NCBI RefSeq assembly: GCF_020042285.1
Contig: NZ_CP083388.1
Span: forward strand, 3,126,001 to 3,190,000
DNA length: 64,000 nucleotides
DNA from: Ferruginibacter albus
GTDB lineage: Bacteria; Bacteroidota; Bacteroidia; Chitinophagales; Chitinophagaceae
Direction: 5' to 3'
Shown here: piece by piece, positions 25,183-35,700 of the stretch
How the letters are laid out: each line of letters opens with the position of its first letter
Numbering within the stretch: the stretch's first letter is position 1
Translations under genes and position numbers: made by a program
Notes under the pieces: model-generated
Database searches by the model: none
The model's input: only the letters and a program-made list of their open reading frames with translations
What the model was told of the DNA's origin: nothing

Positions 25183-28095
25183 ATGAAAAAGTTATTTACA
25201 ATTGCATTAGCATTAACCTCGTTATTTACAAAAGCACAATTACTTTCCTGGTCGTCGGATTTTATTACAGAAAGTTCTACGCCAGTTACTATTATAATGA
25301 ATGCCAACTACGGCAATAAGGCATTATTAAATTATACCCCTACTTCTAATGTATATGTTCATATTGGTGTAATTACCAACAAAAGCACGTCTTCGGCAGA
25401 TTGGAAACATGTAGTGTTTTCATCGTTTACAACTGCTACTCCTGCTGCTAATTGTACTTACCTGGGAAATAATCAATGGTCATTCACAATAACCGGGGGG
25501 TTGCGCACTTTTTTCAGTGTAACTGATCCAACAGAAACTATTCAAAAAATAGCTATTCTTTTTAGAAATGGCAATGGTACCGTAAAGCAAGCCAATTCAT
25601 CGGGTAATGATATGTTTATTCCCGTCTATACCACAGGTTCTTTATATGCCAGAATTGACAACCCTTTTCGCCAACCGGAATATATTCCCATACCTGAAAC
25701 TTCTACAAAAAGTGTAGGATCCAATCTTCCTTTAGTTGCAAAAGCAAGTCTGGCGGGAAGCACAATTCAAACTTATTTCAATGGCAATTTGATTGCAACA
25801 AATGTTGGAACAAAAGATAGTAACAATGTTATTATTACTGCATCGGGTACACAAACCATAATCGTTGTAGCTACCAATGGCGCAAATGTATCAAGAGACA
25901 CATTATCGATCTTTGTCCGCCCCTCTACCGCTATAGCCGCATTGCCATCTAATTTGTATGATAACGGAGTGCCGCATGAGGGTATTACTTATTATGGATG
26001 TACAGATTCCGTATCACTCGTATTGTATGCTCCTAATAAAAGCTCTTCATACGTTATTGGCGATTTTTCCGGCAGCAACTGGACACAACAAACGCAGTAC
26101 CAGATGTACAAAACACCCGATGGAAATTATTATTGGCTCACTATTCACGGGCTTACTCCGACAACAGAATATGGTTTTCAATATGTAGTGGATGATAGTT
26201 TATATATCGCAGATCCTTATTCAGAAAAAATCCTGGATGGCAACAATGACCAATACATACCTGTTTCAGCGTACCCTAATCCTAAACCTTACCCTACTAA
26301 TGCGAACGTATCAAAAGGTAAAAATGGACTGATCGGCGTTTTGCAAACCTGCGCTCCTTCTTATACATGGAAGGCTCCGGCTTTTATTCGTCCCGATAAA
26401 AAGAACCTTGTTATTGAGGAAGTATTGGTTCGTGATTTTGCCTCAACAAACGGAAATGGTAATTTTAAATTATTACTGGACTCTTTAAATTATTTTAAAA
26501 GCTTAGGTATAAATGCTATTGAATTAATGCCTGTTTCAGAATTCAGTGGAGATGATAGCTGGGGATACAATCCTAACTTTTATTGTGCGCTGGATAAGGC
26601 TTACGGAACAAAAAACATGTACAAAGCATTTATTGACTCTTGTCATTCCAACGGAATAGCTGTAATTATGGATGTTGTATACAATCAGGTTGATGATAAT
26701 GGCGTGCAAGTTCCAGAAGCGAGATTATATTGGGACAAAACCAACAGCCGGCCAGCTGCAAACAATCCATGGTTAAATCAAACAGCACCACATCCTTATG
26801 GTGTGTTCCTGGATCTGAATCATACTTCAACCGCAACTCAATATTGGGTAGAGCGCTCCTTAATGTACTGGTTAAAAGAGTATAATATTGATGGTTTTAG
26901 ATTCGATCTTGCTAAAGGATTTACTCAAACACAAAGCAATAATACTACTGTAGAAAACTTTGATCAATCACGCATAGATAATTTATATCGTTACTATAAA
27001 TATGTACAGGATAATAATCCGGGCACAACAATGCCTTATATGATCCTTGAGTTTTTGGCAGGCAACACTCCAAGCGCTGAAGAAAATGCTTATGCAAACA
27101 TTGGGTTTTTATTGTGGGCTTCTATTGGAACAAATGGAACACCATCTCAAACTTCCTGGGATCAGAATTCAATGGGATATGCATCCAATTCCAATCTTTC
27201 CCGCTCTATCTACAATAGTTCAGACGAAGGCTTTTCAGTACCTGCAGCAATACCATATGCCGGCAGTCATGATGATCAACGTTTAATGTACACTACCGTT
27301 ACTTACGGTAATGGCGCAACGGTAAAATCAATTGCAGGTACAGGAGGAGCACTTCAAAGACAAGCAGCTATTGCCGCAATATTGTTTTTAGCACCCGGTC
27401 CAAAAATGTTATATCAATTTGATGAAAGAGGGTACGACATATCCATCAACGGAACTTCTTACAATAATCCGCATTGGGAATATCTAACTACAGATGCCAA
27501 TGCCACAGCAAGAAAAGCATGCGTAGCAGCATATAGTAAAATTATCAGCCTTCGATTATCGAATCCGGAAGTATTTAATAATACTACTTTTTCTTATGAT
27601 CTATATGATGGCGGCGGATTGTTCAGAAGATTTCAGATCGCAGATCCTAACAGCAGTGGTATGAAAATAACGGTTATTGCCAATTTTGATATTACCGCAC
27701 AAACAAGAACTATAACTTTTCAAACAACCGGCAACTGGTATAATTATCAATCGAATGGTACAAGTTCCGGGGCAAATGGGGCTACAGGTTCTATATACAA
27801 TGTTAGCACAGCTTCACAAAGCATTACCTTACAACCGGGCGAGTATCATGTGTATGTTTATCAACCGCCAACCAATTATACGTTTATTGGAAACGGAAAT
27901 TGGACAGATGCTTCTAACTGGATGGCAGGAAGCGTTCCTCCCGCAACATTACCAAACGGCTCTGCAATATATGTACAGCCTGCACCAGGAGGAAAAGCTA
28001 TTTTAAATACATCACAGACAATATCTTCTGGAGCAACATTCAATGTAGCTCCCGGCAAAAACTTATCGGTACCATTAAATCTTACGATTCAATAG
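25183..28095 (+). CDS. large secreted GH13 alpha-amylase/pullulanase-type enzyme
   Basis: 970 residues from the ATG at 25183 (MKKLFTIALALTSLFTKAQ signal peptide). The order is: an N-terminal beta domain (about 20-150), an Ig-like stretch, a CBM48-like domain (about 265-365, YYGCTDSVSLVLYAPNKSSS), then the GH13 barrel. Catalytic residues are seen in DGFRFDLAKGF (nucleophile Asp, about 574), MILEFLAGN (acid Glu, about 622) and AGSHDDQRL (about 695). A C-terminal domain (about 896-970) begins GNGNWTDASNWMAGSVPP, a motif also present in the two giant proteins downstream. It cleaves alpha-1,4 or alpha-1,6 glucans outside the cell or in the periplasm; exact specificity is open. No T9SS tail is seen. 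Confidence 0.92.
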   Translation: MKKLFTIALALTSLFTKAQLLSWSSDFITESSTPVTIIMNANYGNKALLNYTPTSNVYVHIGVITNKSTSSADWKHVVFSSFTTATPAANCTYLGNNQWSFTITGGLRTFFSVTDPTETIQKIAILFRNGNGTVKQANSSGNDMFIPVYTTGSLYARIDNPFRQPEYIPIPETSTKSVGSNLPLVAKASLAGSTIQTYFNGNLIATNVGTKDSNNVIITASGTQTIIVVATNGANVSRDTLSIFVRPSTAIAALPSNLYDNGVPHEGITYYGCTDSVSLVLYAPNKSSSYVIGDFSGSNWTQQTQYQMYKTPDGNYYWLTIHGLTPTTEYGFQYVVDDSLYIADPYSEKILDGNNDQYIPVSAYPNPKPYPTNANVSKGKNGLIGVLQTCAPSYTWKAPAFIRPDKKNLVIEEVLVRDFASTNGNGNFKLLLDSLNYFKSLGINAIELMPVSEFSGDDSWGYNPNFYCALDKAYGTKNMYKAFIDSCHSNGIAVIMDVVYNQVDDNGVQVPEARLYWDKTNSRPAANNPWLNQTAPHPYGVFLDLNHTSTATQYWVERSLMYWLKEYNIDGFRFDLAKGFTQTQSNNTTVENFDQSRIDNLYRYYKYVQDNNPGTTMPYMILEFLAGNTPSAEENAYANIGFLLWASIGTNGTPSQTSWDQNSMGYASNSNLSRSIYNSSDEGFSVPAAIPYAGSHDDQRLMYTTVTYGNGATVKSIAGTGGALQRQAAIAAILFLAPGPKMLYQFDERGYDISINGTSYNNPHWEYLTTDANATARKACVAAYSKIISLRLSNPEVFNNTTFSYDLYDGGGLFRRFQIADPNSSGMKITVIANFDITAQTRTITFQTTGNWYNYQSNGTSSGANGATGSIYNVSTASQSITLQPGEYHVYVYQPPTNYTFIGNGNWTDASNWMAGSVPPATLPNGSAIYVQPAPGGKAILNTSQTISSGATFNVAPGKNLSVPLNLTIQ

Positions 28096-28117
28096 TTGTT
28101 TTTTGGGAATAAAGAAG

Positions 28118-28147
28118 AAAGCCGTTCAATTCATTTGAGCGGCTTTT
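28118..28147 (+). terminator. hairpin terminator after the secreted amylase
   Basis: GCCGTTCAA (28121-28129) pairs with TTGAGCGGC (28135-28143), followed by TTTT. Confidence 0.75.
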
Positions 28148-28167
28148 CTATTTAATTCAATCTATTT

Positions 28168-28250
28168 TTATTTTGGGTTCACCAGCTTACTACTATCATC
28201 TTTTGTTGTGTCACTCACTTGTACGGCAACAAATATTTTATCATGTTCAA
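28168..28250 (+). repeat. dispersed intergenic repeat, copy 5
   Basis: The core at 28204-28223 reads GTTGTGTCACTCACTTGTAC, the best-preserved consensus copy. It is preceded by TTTTGGGTTCACCAGC, recalling the CCACCAGC flank of copy 3. It lies between the amylase and peroxiredoxin terminators, so it is outside any clear transcript. Confidence 0.75.
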
Positions 28251-28276
28251 AAAATATCTTTCAGTATAAAAACAAA

Positions 28277-28302
28277 AAAGCCACTTTTAATAAAGTGGCT
28301 TT
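28277..28302 (-). terminator. hairpin terminator of the peroxiredoxin gene
   Basis: AAAGCCACTTT (28277-28287) pairs perfectly with AAAGTGGCTTT (28292-28302). On the minus strand it is followed by a T-rich stretch. Confidence 0.8.
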
Positions 28303-28323
28303 GAATTATAAATTTAAAACTGA

Positions 28324-28962
28324 TTAATCTAAATTCGGCTGAGGAGTATAACGTAAGTAAGGTTTTACTATTTTAACTCCTTTAGGGAATTTTTTAATAG
28401 CATCTTCCGTACTTACAGCAGGTACTACAATCACATCTTCTCCATGATTCCAGTTAGCCGGAGTAGCTACGCTGTGATTAGCTGTTAACTGTAATGAATC
28501 AACTACTCTCAATACTTCCACAAAATTTCTTCCGGTAGAAGCAGGGTAAGTAATAATTAATTTAACCAATTTATCCGGGCCGATAATTACTAATGAACGT
28601 ACAGTAGCCGTTGCAGAAGCATTTGGATGGATGAATTCGTATAAGTTAGAAACTTTCCTGTCATCATCAGCGATAATAGGGAAATCAACTTCACAATTCT
28701 GTGTTTCGTTGATGTCATTGATCCAACCTAAATGTTTATCTACCGGGTCAACGCTTAATGCCAATACTTTTACATTGCGTTTAGCAAATTCATCTTTTAG
28801 TGCCGCAGTTCTTCCTAACTCTGTTGTACAAACAGGAGTGTAATCTGCAGGGTGAGAAAAAAGAATACCCCATGAGTTGCCAAGATATTCGTAAAAATCG
28901 ATTTCGCCGATTGAAGTTTTTGCTTTAAAGTTGGGAGCAACATCCCCTAAACGTAAGCTCAT
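28324..28962 (-). CDS. 1-Cys peroxiredoxin (Prx6 subfamily)
   Basis: 212 residues from the ATG at 28962 (MSLRLGDVAPNFKAKTSIGE); the frame opens 13 codons earlier, but those are not conserved. The peroxidatic motif HPADYTPVCTTELGR is complete. A conserved region follows (LSVDPVDKHLGWINDINET), and the long C-terminal arm (about 165-212, HSVATPANWNHGEDVIVVPA) is typical of Prx6. No resolving cysteine is seen, only one other Cys (QNCEVDF). It reduces hydroperoxides in the cytoplasm with an external thiol. It faces the divergent Rrf2 regulator, which may control it. Confidence 0.94.
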   Translation of the reverse strand: MSLRLGDVAPNFKAKTSIGEIDFYEYLGNSWGILFSHPADYTPVCTTELGRTAALKDEFAKRNVKVLALSVDPVDKHLGWINDINETQNCEVDFPIIADDDRKVSNLYEFIHPNASATATVRSLVIIGPDKLVKLIITYPASTGRNFVEVLRVVDSLQLTANHSVATPANWNHGEDVIVVPAVSTEDAIKKFPKGVKIVKPYLRYTPQPNLD

Positions 28963-29064
28963 ATGAATGTTATTTTGTTTTGTTGAGAAATAAGAGCACA
29001 AATATAATAAAATAGTCCAGTAAACAAGTAGACTTTTTTAGGGTGGTGAAATGTTATTTTTTCG

Positions 29065-29079
29065 TAACTTTCTGCCATG
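29065..29079 (+). promoter_or_regulatory. -7-like box directly before the Rrf2 start
   Basis: TAACTTTC (29065-29072) is one base from the TAnnTTTG consensus and is followed by TGCC and the ATG. The arrangement copies the phosphatase and rlmN starts. Confidence 0.4.
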
Positions 29080-29487
29080 TTATCCAAAAAAACGCAATAT
29101 GCCCTTAAAGCATTGGGTTATTTAGCCGGCAAATTTGGCGATGGACCTGTATTGATCTCTGAGATATCCAAGAAGAAAAAGATTCCAATCAAGTTTCTTG
29201 AAACCATATTGCTGGAATTGAAACAAGCGCAAATTTTGGATAGCAAAAAAGGCAAAGGCGGGGGTTATTATTTATTGGAAAACCCTAAAAAAACCGACCT
29301 GGCGACAGCCATACGTACTGTTGGAGGTCCTATTGCCCTTTTACCCTGTGTAAGTTTAAATTTTTATGAAAAATGTAAAGATTGCAACGAACTTACCTGC
29401 GGATTGAACAAAGTAATGCTGCAAACCAGAGATGCAACCTTAAAAATACTGGAGAAAAAAACTGTAGCTGACCTGATCGATACCTAG
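29077..29487 (+). CDS. Rrf2-family transcriptional regulator
   Basis: 136 residues. The N-terminal winged helix is typical (MLSKKTQYALKALGYLAGKF, ISEISKKKKIPIKFLETILL, KGKGGGYYLLENP). The cluster-binding cysteine region is present: PCVSLNFYEKCKDCNELTCG (about 88-107) supplies several cysteines. It could therefore bind an Fe-S cluster, like IscR or NsrR. It lies divergent from the peroxiredoxin gene with about 115 bp between starts, which suggests a redox or Fe-S signal controlling that enzyme. Exact ligand and targets are unknown. Confidence 0.9.
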   Translation: MLSKKTQYALKALGYLAGKFGDGPVLISEISKKKKIPIKFLETILLELKQAQILDSKKGKGGGYYLLENPKKTDLATAIRTVGGPIALLPCVSLNFYEKCKDCNELTCGLNKVMLQTRDATLKILEKKTVADLIDT

Positions 29488-29580
29488 TTTTTTTGAAAAT
29501 ATTCAAAACTGATACTCATCAGGTTTTTATAACTACTTCATTAGCAAGCCTTTTTATTTAACCCTCTTTTATAACCATTT

Positions 29581-29606
29581 TTATTATTGATTGATATCAA
29601 TAATAA
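29581..29606. promoter_or_regulatory. perfect 10-bp inverted repeat upstream of the giant surface protein
   Basis: TTATTATTGA (29581-29590) and TCAATAATAA (29597-29606) are exact inverted copies with TTGATA between. It lies about 42 bases before palindrome site 2. There is no T-run, so it is a candidate regulator site more than a terminator. Confidence 0.4.
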
Positions 29607-29639
29607 TCTTTTGCTATGCAAAAAACTGCCCCTTATTTC

Positions 29640-29671
29640 TTGATTAATGTGTAAAAAGTACACTATCTTTG
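29640..29671 (+). promoter_or_regulatory. promoter of the giant surface protein with operator site 2 in the spacer
   Basis: TTG (29640-29642), 21 bases, then TATCTTTG (29664-29671). The palindrome TGTGTA-AAAAG-TACACT (29648-29664) fills the spacer and touches the -7 box, the layout expected for repression. Eleven of twelve arm bases are symmetric. The ATG is 84 bases downstream. Confidence 0.6.
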
Positions 29672-29755
29672 ATTGCTTGTCCAATATCGGCTAAAACCGT
29701 TTATTTTCCTCACTTTCTATGGATCTCAATTTTCGTTTTGTTGAAGTAAATTTTA

Positions 29756-32700
29756 ATGACTGCTTTAATTTTATTTATCAGCATTTTGCCAGGTATTGCT
29801 TTGCTATGTAGGCATAGCTATATACCTGTGTTTATACTTTCACCAATATTATTCTTCTCTGTTAATTCAAGTGCGCAAACAACCTTATCATACAGCCATA
29901 ACAGCGGTTATTATTCTAACTATGTTGATGGCACAGCGGGAATATTTACGCAAACAGCTAATGTACAAATTGGGCAATATGCCAATACAAGTGGTAACAA
30001 AAGAATTTTTTCTTATCGTAAGTTTCAAACAGCAGGTGATAATACAGGCACCAATCGTTCATTACAAGTTGGTGATAGTGTAATAATAGCAGGAAGCTTT
30101 TGCAGAGCTTATGGAAAAATTGGAATGTCTTTATTATGCAGCCCTGCCGCTATATCCGTGGGAACTACCTGGGCTGACAGGGAAAATAATTATGCTTTGA
30201 GTGTTTACATCGATGGTCCTACCAATACCGGCAATGGCACTTACAGTAATTGGAATGTAAAGGGAGCTTCTACACAAACCGCAAGTTTTGGAGGCAACCA
30301 GGGAACTTATCACGATTTCATTTTCACGTTTAAATTAAATGCACCTGACAGGATGAATGTGTACGTTAAGGATAATACTTTAGGTAGCACTTCTTCTTTT
30401 TACGATGTACAATTAAATAATTCAAATCCTATAACTGATTTTTCTATTTACCTGCAGGATGATTATGATGGATCAGCGAATAGAAATGCTTATTGGGGTT
30501 TAACCGGAGTTTCCAATATGAGTGTTACCAATACAGGAACCTCTACCTTAGGCTATGGCAACAGCGCTTTTACTGAAAGTAATGTTATTGCGAATGGATT
30601 TGCTGCCAACTCCATTGTAACATCATCTACCAATACATTTACCAAAATTGGTACAGGTACCATTACATTAAGCGGAGCTAATACTTATTCAGGCGCTACA
30701 ACTGTTAGTAATGGCGCATTGTTAATAACAGGAAGCACCAATGCATCAAGTGCTATAACAGTAGCAGCAGGTGCTACATTAGGTGGCACGGGTGCTCCTA
30801 CGGGAACAGTCAGTTTATCCGGTAATGTAGCACCGGGAACAAGCGCAGGAACCAACGGAACTTTATCAACCGGTGCATTAACTATTAATGCCGCATCTAC
30901 TTATAATTTTGATATCACTAATGTTTCAGGCACTGCAGGCACTAATTGGGATTATGTAAATTCAAGCGGAGCTATAACAGTTAATTCCACTTCCGGTTCA
31001 CCTTGCACCATTTATGTAGTGGGTAATCCTACTGGGTTTAGCTCTTGCAGCAATTACACATGGAAAATAGGAACAGGTATAAGCATATCCGGTTTTTCTG
31101 CTAATAAATTTTTCATAAATACAACCGGCTTTAGTACTTCATTTGGTGGTACCTTTTCCATAACACAATCAGGCAATGATATTAATTTAGTGTACACGGC
31201 GGCGTTAGCCACCCCAACTGTGAGTGTTAGCTTAACTACAGGCACCAACCCCGCCTGTAGCGGAACATCTCTCACATATACGGCGACGGCAAGTAATGTT
31301 GGTGGAGGAACAGTTACTTATAACTTTTTAAAAAATGGTGGATCTGTGCAAACCGGAACATCCAATACATATACAAATGCCACTCTTGCGAATAATGATC
31401 AAATCCAATGTAATATTAGCATTAGTGGAGGTACATGTTTAAGCAGCTCTACAGCCAATTCAAATACTATTACACAAGGCATAGATGCCGCCCCCACCGC
31501 ATCTAATGCAGGCAGCAACCAAACAATTGGAAATTGTGCTACTACATTATCTGCAAATAACCCAAGTATAGGCACGGGCACATGGAGCGTACAAAGTGGA
31601 ATGAGTGCATTAAGTACACAGTTTGCTAATGTAAATACATATAATACGACATTTACTCCTGCGGGAGGCGCCGGCAATTATGTATTACAATGGTCAATAG
31701 CAAATGGTAGTTGCACCGCTTCAACATCAACTGTAACAATCACAGTCCAATCAGGAACAATATGGACCGGTGCTTCAAGTAGTGATTGGAATGTTGCAGG
31801 CAATTGGAGTTGCGGCAGCATACCAACAAGCGCTACTGACGTTACTATTCCATCAGGAACTATTAATAGTCCCAACATCACATCTGCAAATGCCAATTGT
31901 AAAAACATTACAATTAACAACGGAGCTACGTTAACGCTGGCAAATTATTATAAACTAACGGTGGCGGCTACAGGAATTTTTACCAACAATGGTACGTTTA
32001 CTGCAGGCAATGGAGCCGTAACATTTGCAGGAACAGGTACCATTGCAGGCTCTAACTCTTCTACCTTTTACAATCTTATTATAAACGGAACAACTACACT
32101 TACTAAAGCACCAATCGTTACAGATAGCTTACAATTAAACAATAGTTCCTCTGTAAATACCAATTCTCCTGTGTATGGATCTTCATCTACATTAGTTTAT
32201 AATATTAACGGAGCCTATACGGTGAATACAGAATGGACAGGCAATGCAACCACCGCCGGTAGCGGTATTCCAAAAGATGTAATTATCCAAAACAATTCTG
32301 TTGTTACAATGCCGGTGGGCAACAGAGGTTTAGCGGGCAATTTATTTATTAACTCAGGAACCTTAAAACTCAATGGTACCGGTAACGATCTATATATTGC
32401 CGGTAATTGGACAAGAGCTTCGTCTGCAACATTTACTCCTAATAACAGTGCTGTGTATATGAATGGCAGTGCTCCTCAAACCATCTCAGTAACAGGAGGT
32501 GGAACAGAAACATTCAACTATTTGCGTCTAACCGGTACAGGTAGCTTTGTCCAAAGCTCAAGTCCTGCTACTAATATCACTGTTAATTCAAATGGTGGAT
32601 TAACACTAGGCGGCGGTTCATTAAACATTAACGGGCAAACATTTACTGTAAGTGGTGGTGGTAATTTAAGCTTGAGCACCGGAACGAGAACTATTATAAG

Positions 32701-35700
32701 TTCTGTTGCAGGAGCAAGCTTTATAGCAAGCGGGTCTGCGCTTACGGTTACCAATGGCGGCACTTTGTCTTTTGATGTAAATACCACAGTCAAATTAAGC
32801 ACAAGCATTGATTTTGCAAATAATGCCACTACCATTAATGGAATATTACAACTTAATAATAACGGCACTGTAAATAATAATCCTCCTAAATACGCCAACA
32901 CATCTTTGTTACAATACAATAGTGGAAGTAATACACATAATCGTGGAGCAGAATGGAACCAATCAACAGGTACAGTTGGGACTACTGCAGGCTATCCTTA
33001 TGATATTCAGGTAACTAATGGAACACAATTAAATGTTCCTAATGGAACGACACTACCAGCATTAGGTATTGCACATAATTTAATTATTGATAATAGTGCA
33101 GCTTTTTTTATGGATTATGGCTCCCCGGCAACCAGTAATGCTATTACAGTTGGTAACGATGTTTTAGTAAATGGTGATCTTTCTTTAGGTTTCGGAAATG
33201 GCGGTGATCTATACATTGGCGGCAACTACACTGTTGCAGCAAGCATCACCCCCAACAATAATGGCAGAAGAATATTTTTTAATAACGCCTCTAATGCAAC
33301 ACAGGTTATTACAAAAACCGGAGGAGGCACTGTTTACTTCGATTATATTGGAATAAGCCAACCATCAGGCTCAACAGGAAAAGTACAATTAAGCAGCAGT
33401 CCCGCTACCAACATTCAAATAAATAGTTCTGCCAATAATACAAGTGCAAGGCAAGTTAGGTTAGAAGGTGGTAGTTTAGATCTGAATGGTCAAACATTTA
33501 CATTAAACGGAACAGTTGCCAATTCCACTAATATCGGCGTATATAATGGCACAAGAAATATTATCAGCAGTGCAGGTGCCGGAACCCTTAACATTACAGG
33601 AACACCAGCATTAGGGCAACCGAATTTAGTTGTTTATCCTTCTGCAAGCAGAGTTCAAATTGCGACCAACGTTACTGTACGAACAAGTGTGGGATGCGAC
33701 TTGGATAGCATGAATTTTGACGGAGCATTTCAATTAGATCAATATGGATTTGTGATCAACAGCTCACCTATCTACGGACCAACTTCTACCTTAATTTATA
33801 ACAATACAGCATCGTTTAACAGAAACTACGAATGGACCGCTTCATCAGGAACTATTGATTACACTCCCGGCTACCCAAATGATGTAATTATTCAAAACAA
33901 TACATTGCTTCATTATGGATTATCAATTGTATCATCCGGTAATAAAGTTTCCAGGGCAACAAGAGGAAATCTAACTATACAATCTGGTTCCTCTTTAGAT
34001 ATGGATAGTACAAGATATCCATTGCTGGTTGGCAAATCGGTTAATATAAACGGCGCACTGATATTGTCCGATAGTGCCGGTGGCGATATTAAAATCGGAG
34101 AAAACTGGAATCGTTCTTCAACCGGTACATGGAGCAGTAATGACAGAGCTGTTTATTTAGACAGTTCGCTTACCGGCACTATTACAGCTTCGGGCGGAGA
34201 AAATTTTCCTTATCTATACTTACTAAAAAATAGTGTAGGCAATACTGTTAGCCTGAATGACAGCGTCGCTATCACAAAGAAATTAGGTTTATACAGAGGA
34301 GCTCTTGATCTTGTCAACAAAAACCTGACGATTGTTTCAAACAGGTTTGCAACAGCAGTTATAGATACTACTATTACTTCGTCAAATGTTTCTTTACCCT
34401 ATTCCGGTTCGGGAAGATTTTATATAGAGCGATTCATATCGAATGATTCAAGCAATGATCATAGTACTACCAATGTAGGGCAACGAGGATGGAATTTATT
34501 ATCAACTGCGCAAGTAACAAGCACACAAACTATTAATGAAGCGTGGCAGGAAGGTGCTGTAAGCAACGCCAACACAGTAACCGGAATTGTAAATCCTGTT
34601 GCGGGTTATGGAACTGTAATTACAGGACCAAACAAAGCAGGAAACATTTCATTAGGCTTTGATCCTGGCACACAAAATAATGAATCTATTAAATACATGA
34701 ATAGTGCCGGAACAGCATGGATATTACCGCCCAATACAAAATCAACTTCTATTAATACCGCTGTAGGCTACCTGATCTTTGTAAGAGGAAACAGGACTTT
34801 TATTGTGGGAGATCAATATAAAAGAACAGATACCACTACCTTAAGGATAAAAGGAAAAATAAATGTAGGTGATTATTCATTTAATCCTGCGGCCGCTTCT
34901 TACCAGGTAGTAGGCAACCCTTATGCTGCGGAAATTAATCTGAGCAACTTATTTAACAGCAACAATCCCACTATCGGCTCAACTTATTATGCATGGGATC
35001 CATTGCTCAATGGAACTAATTTAGTAGGAGCTTATGTTACAGCAAACTTTACTGCACCTAATACGTGGTATTATAACATCGGCGTAACAAGTCCTGCCGG
35101 CATGATGCCCGGAAAAATTGAATCAGGGCAGGCTTTTATTTTAAAATTTTTAACTACCGGCAGTGTTGCTTTTCATGAAACAGATAAAACTTCTGTAAAT
35201 GGCAATTTGATCTTCCGCCCGGCTCAACCACCCGGTTTGTTTGGTGTACTATTAAATAAGACTACCGCATGGGGGCAAAAAATATTATCGGATGGCGCTT
35301 TACAAATTTTAGGTAGCACCTTTTCTAATCTGCCATCTTACACGGAAGACAGCAAAAAACTGACAAGTCCCGGTGAAAACATTTGTTTAACTATTAATGG
35401 TACAACGTGGGCTATAGATAAAAGACAGGATTATACTTTATTTGACACCGTCTTTTATAAATTAAACAACCTTTCAAAAGATATTCCTTATCAGTTAGCA
35501 TTTTACAATAGTAATATATCTAACTCACTTCAACCTGTTTTACAGGACCTGTATACAGGAAGCAATACCTTAATAAAACTTTCTTCGGATACCACTTATT
35601 ATAATTTCACCATTACCAGCGATTCTTTATCATCCAATCCAAATCGGTTTAGAATTGTGTTTAGCTCTGCATTACCCGGAAATGCGTTGCCTGTAACTTT

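Noticed and set aside
31054-32919. Several minus-strand frames inside the giant surface protein gene
   Set aside because: They are reverse frames of Thr/Asn-rich repeats, a common artefact.
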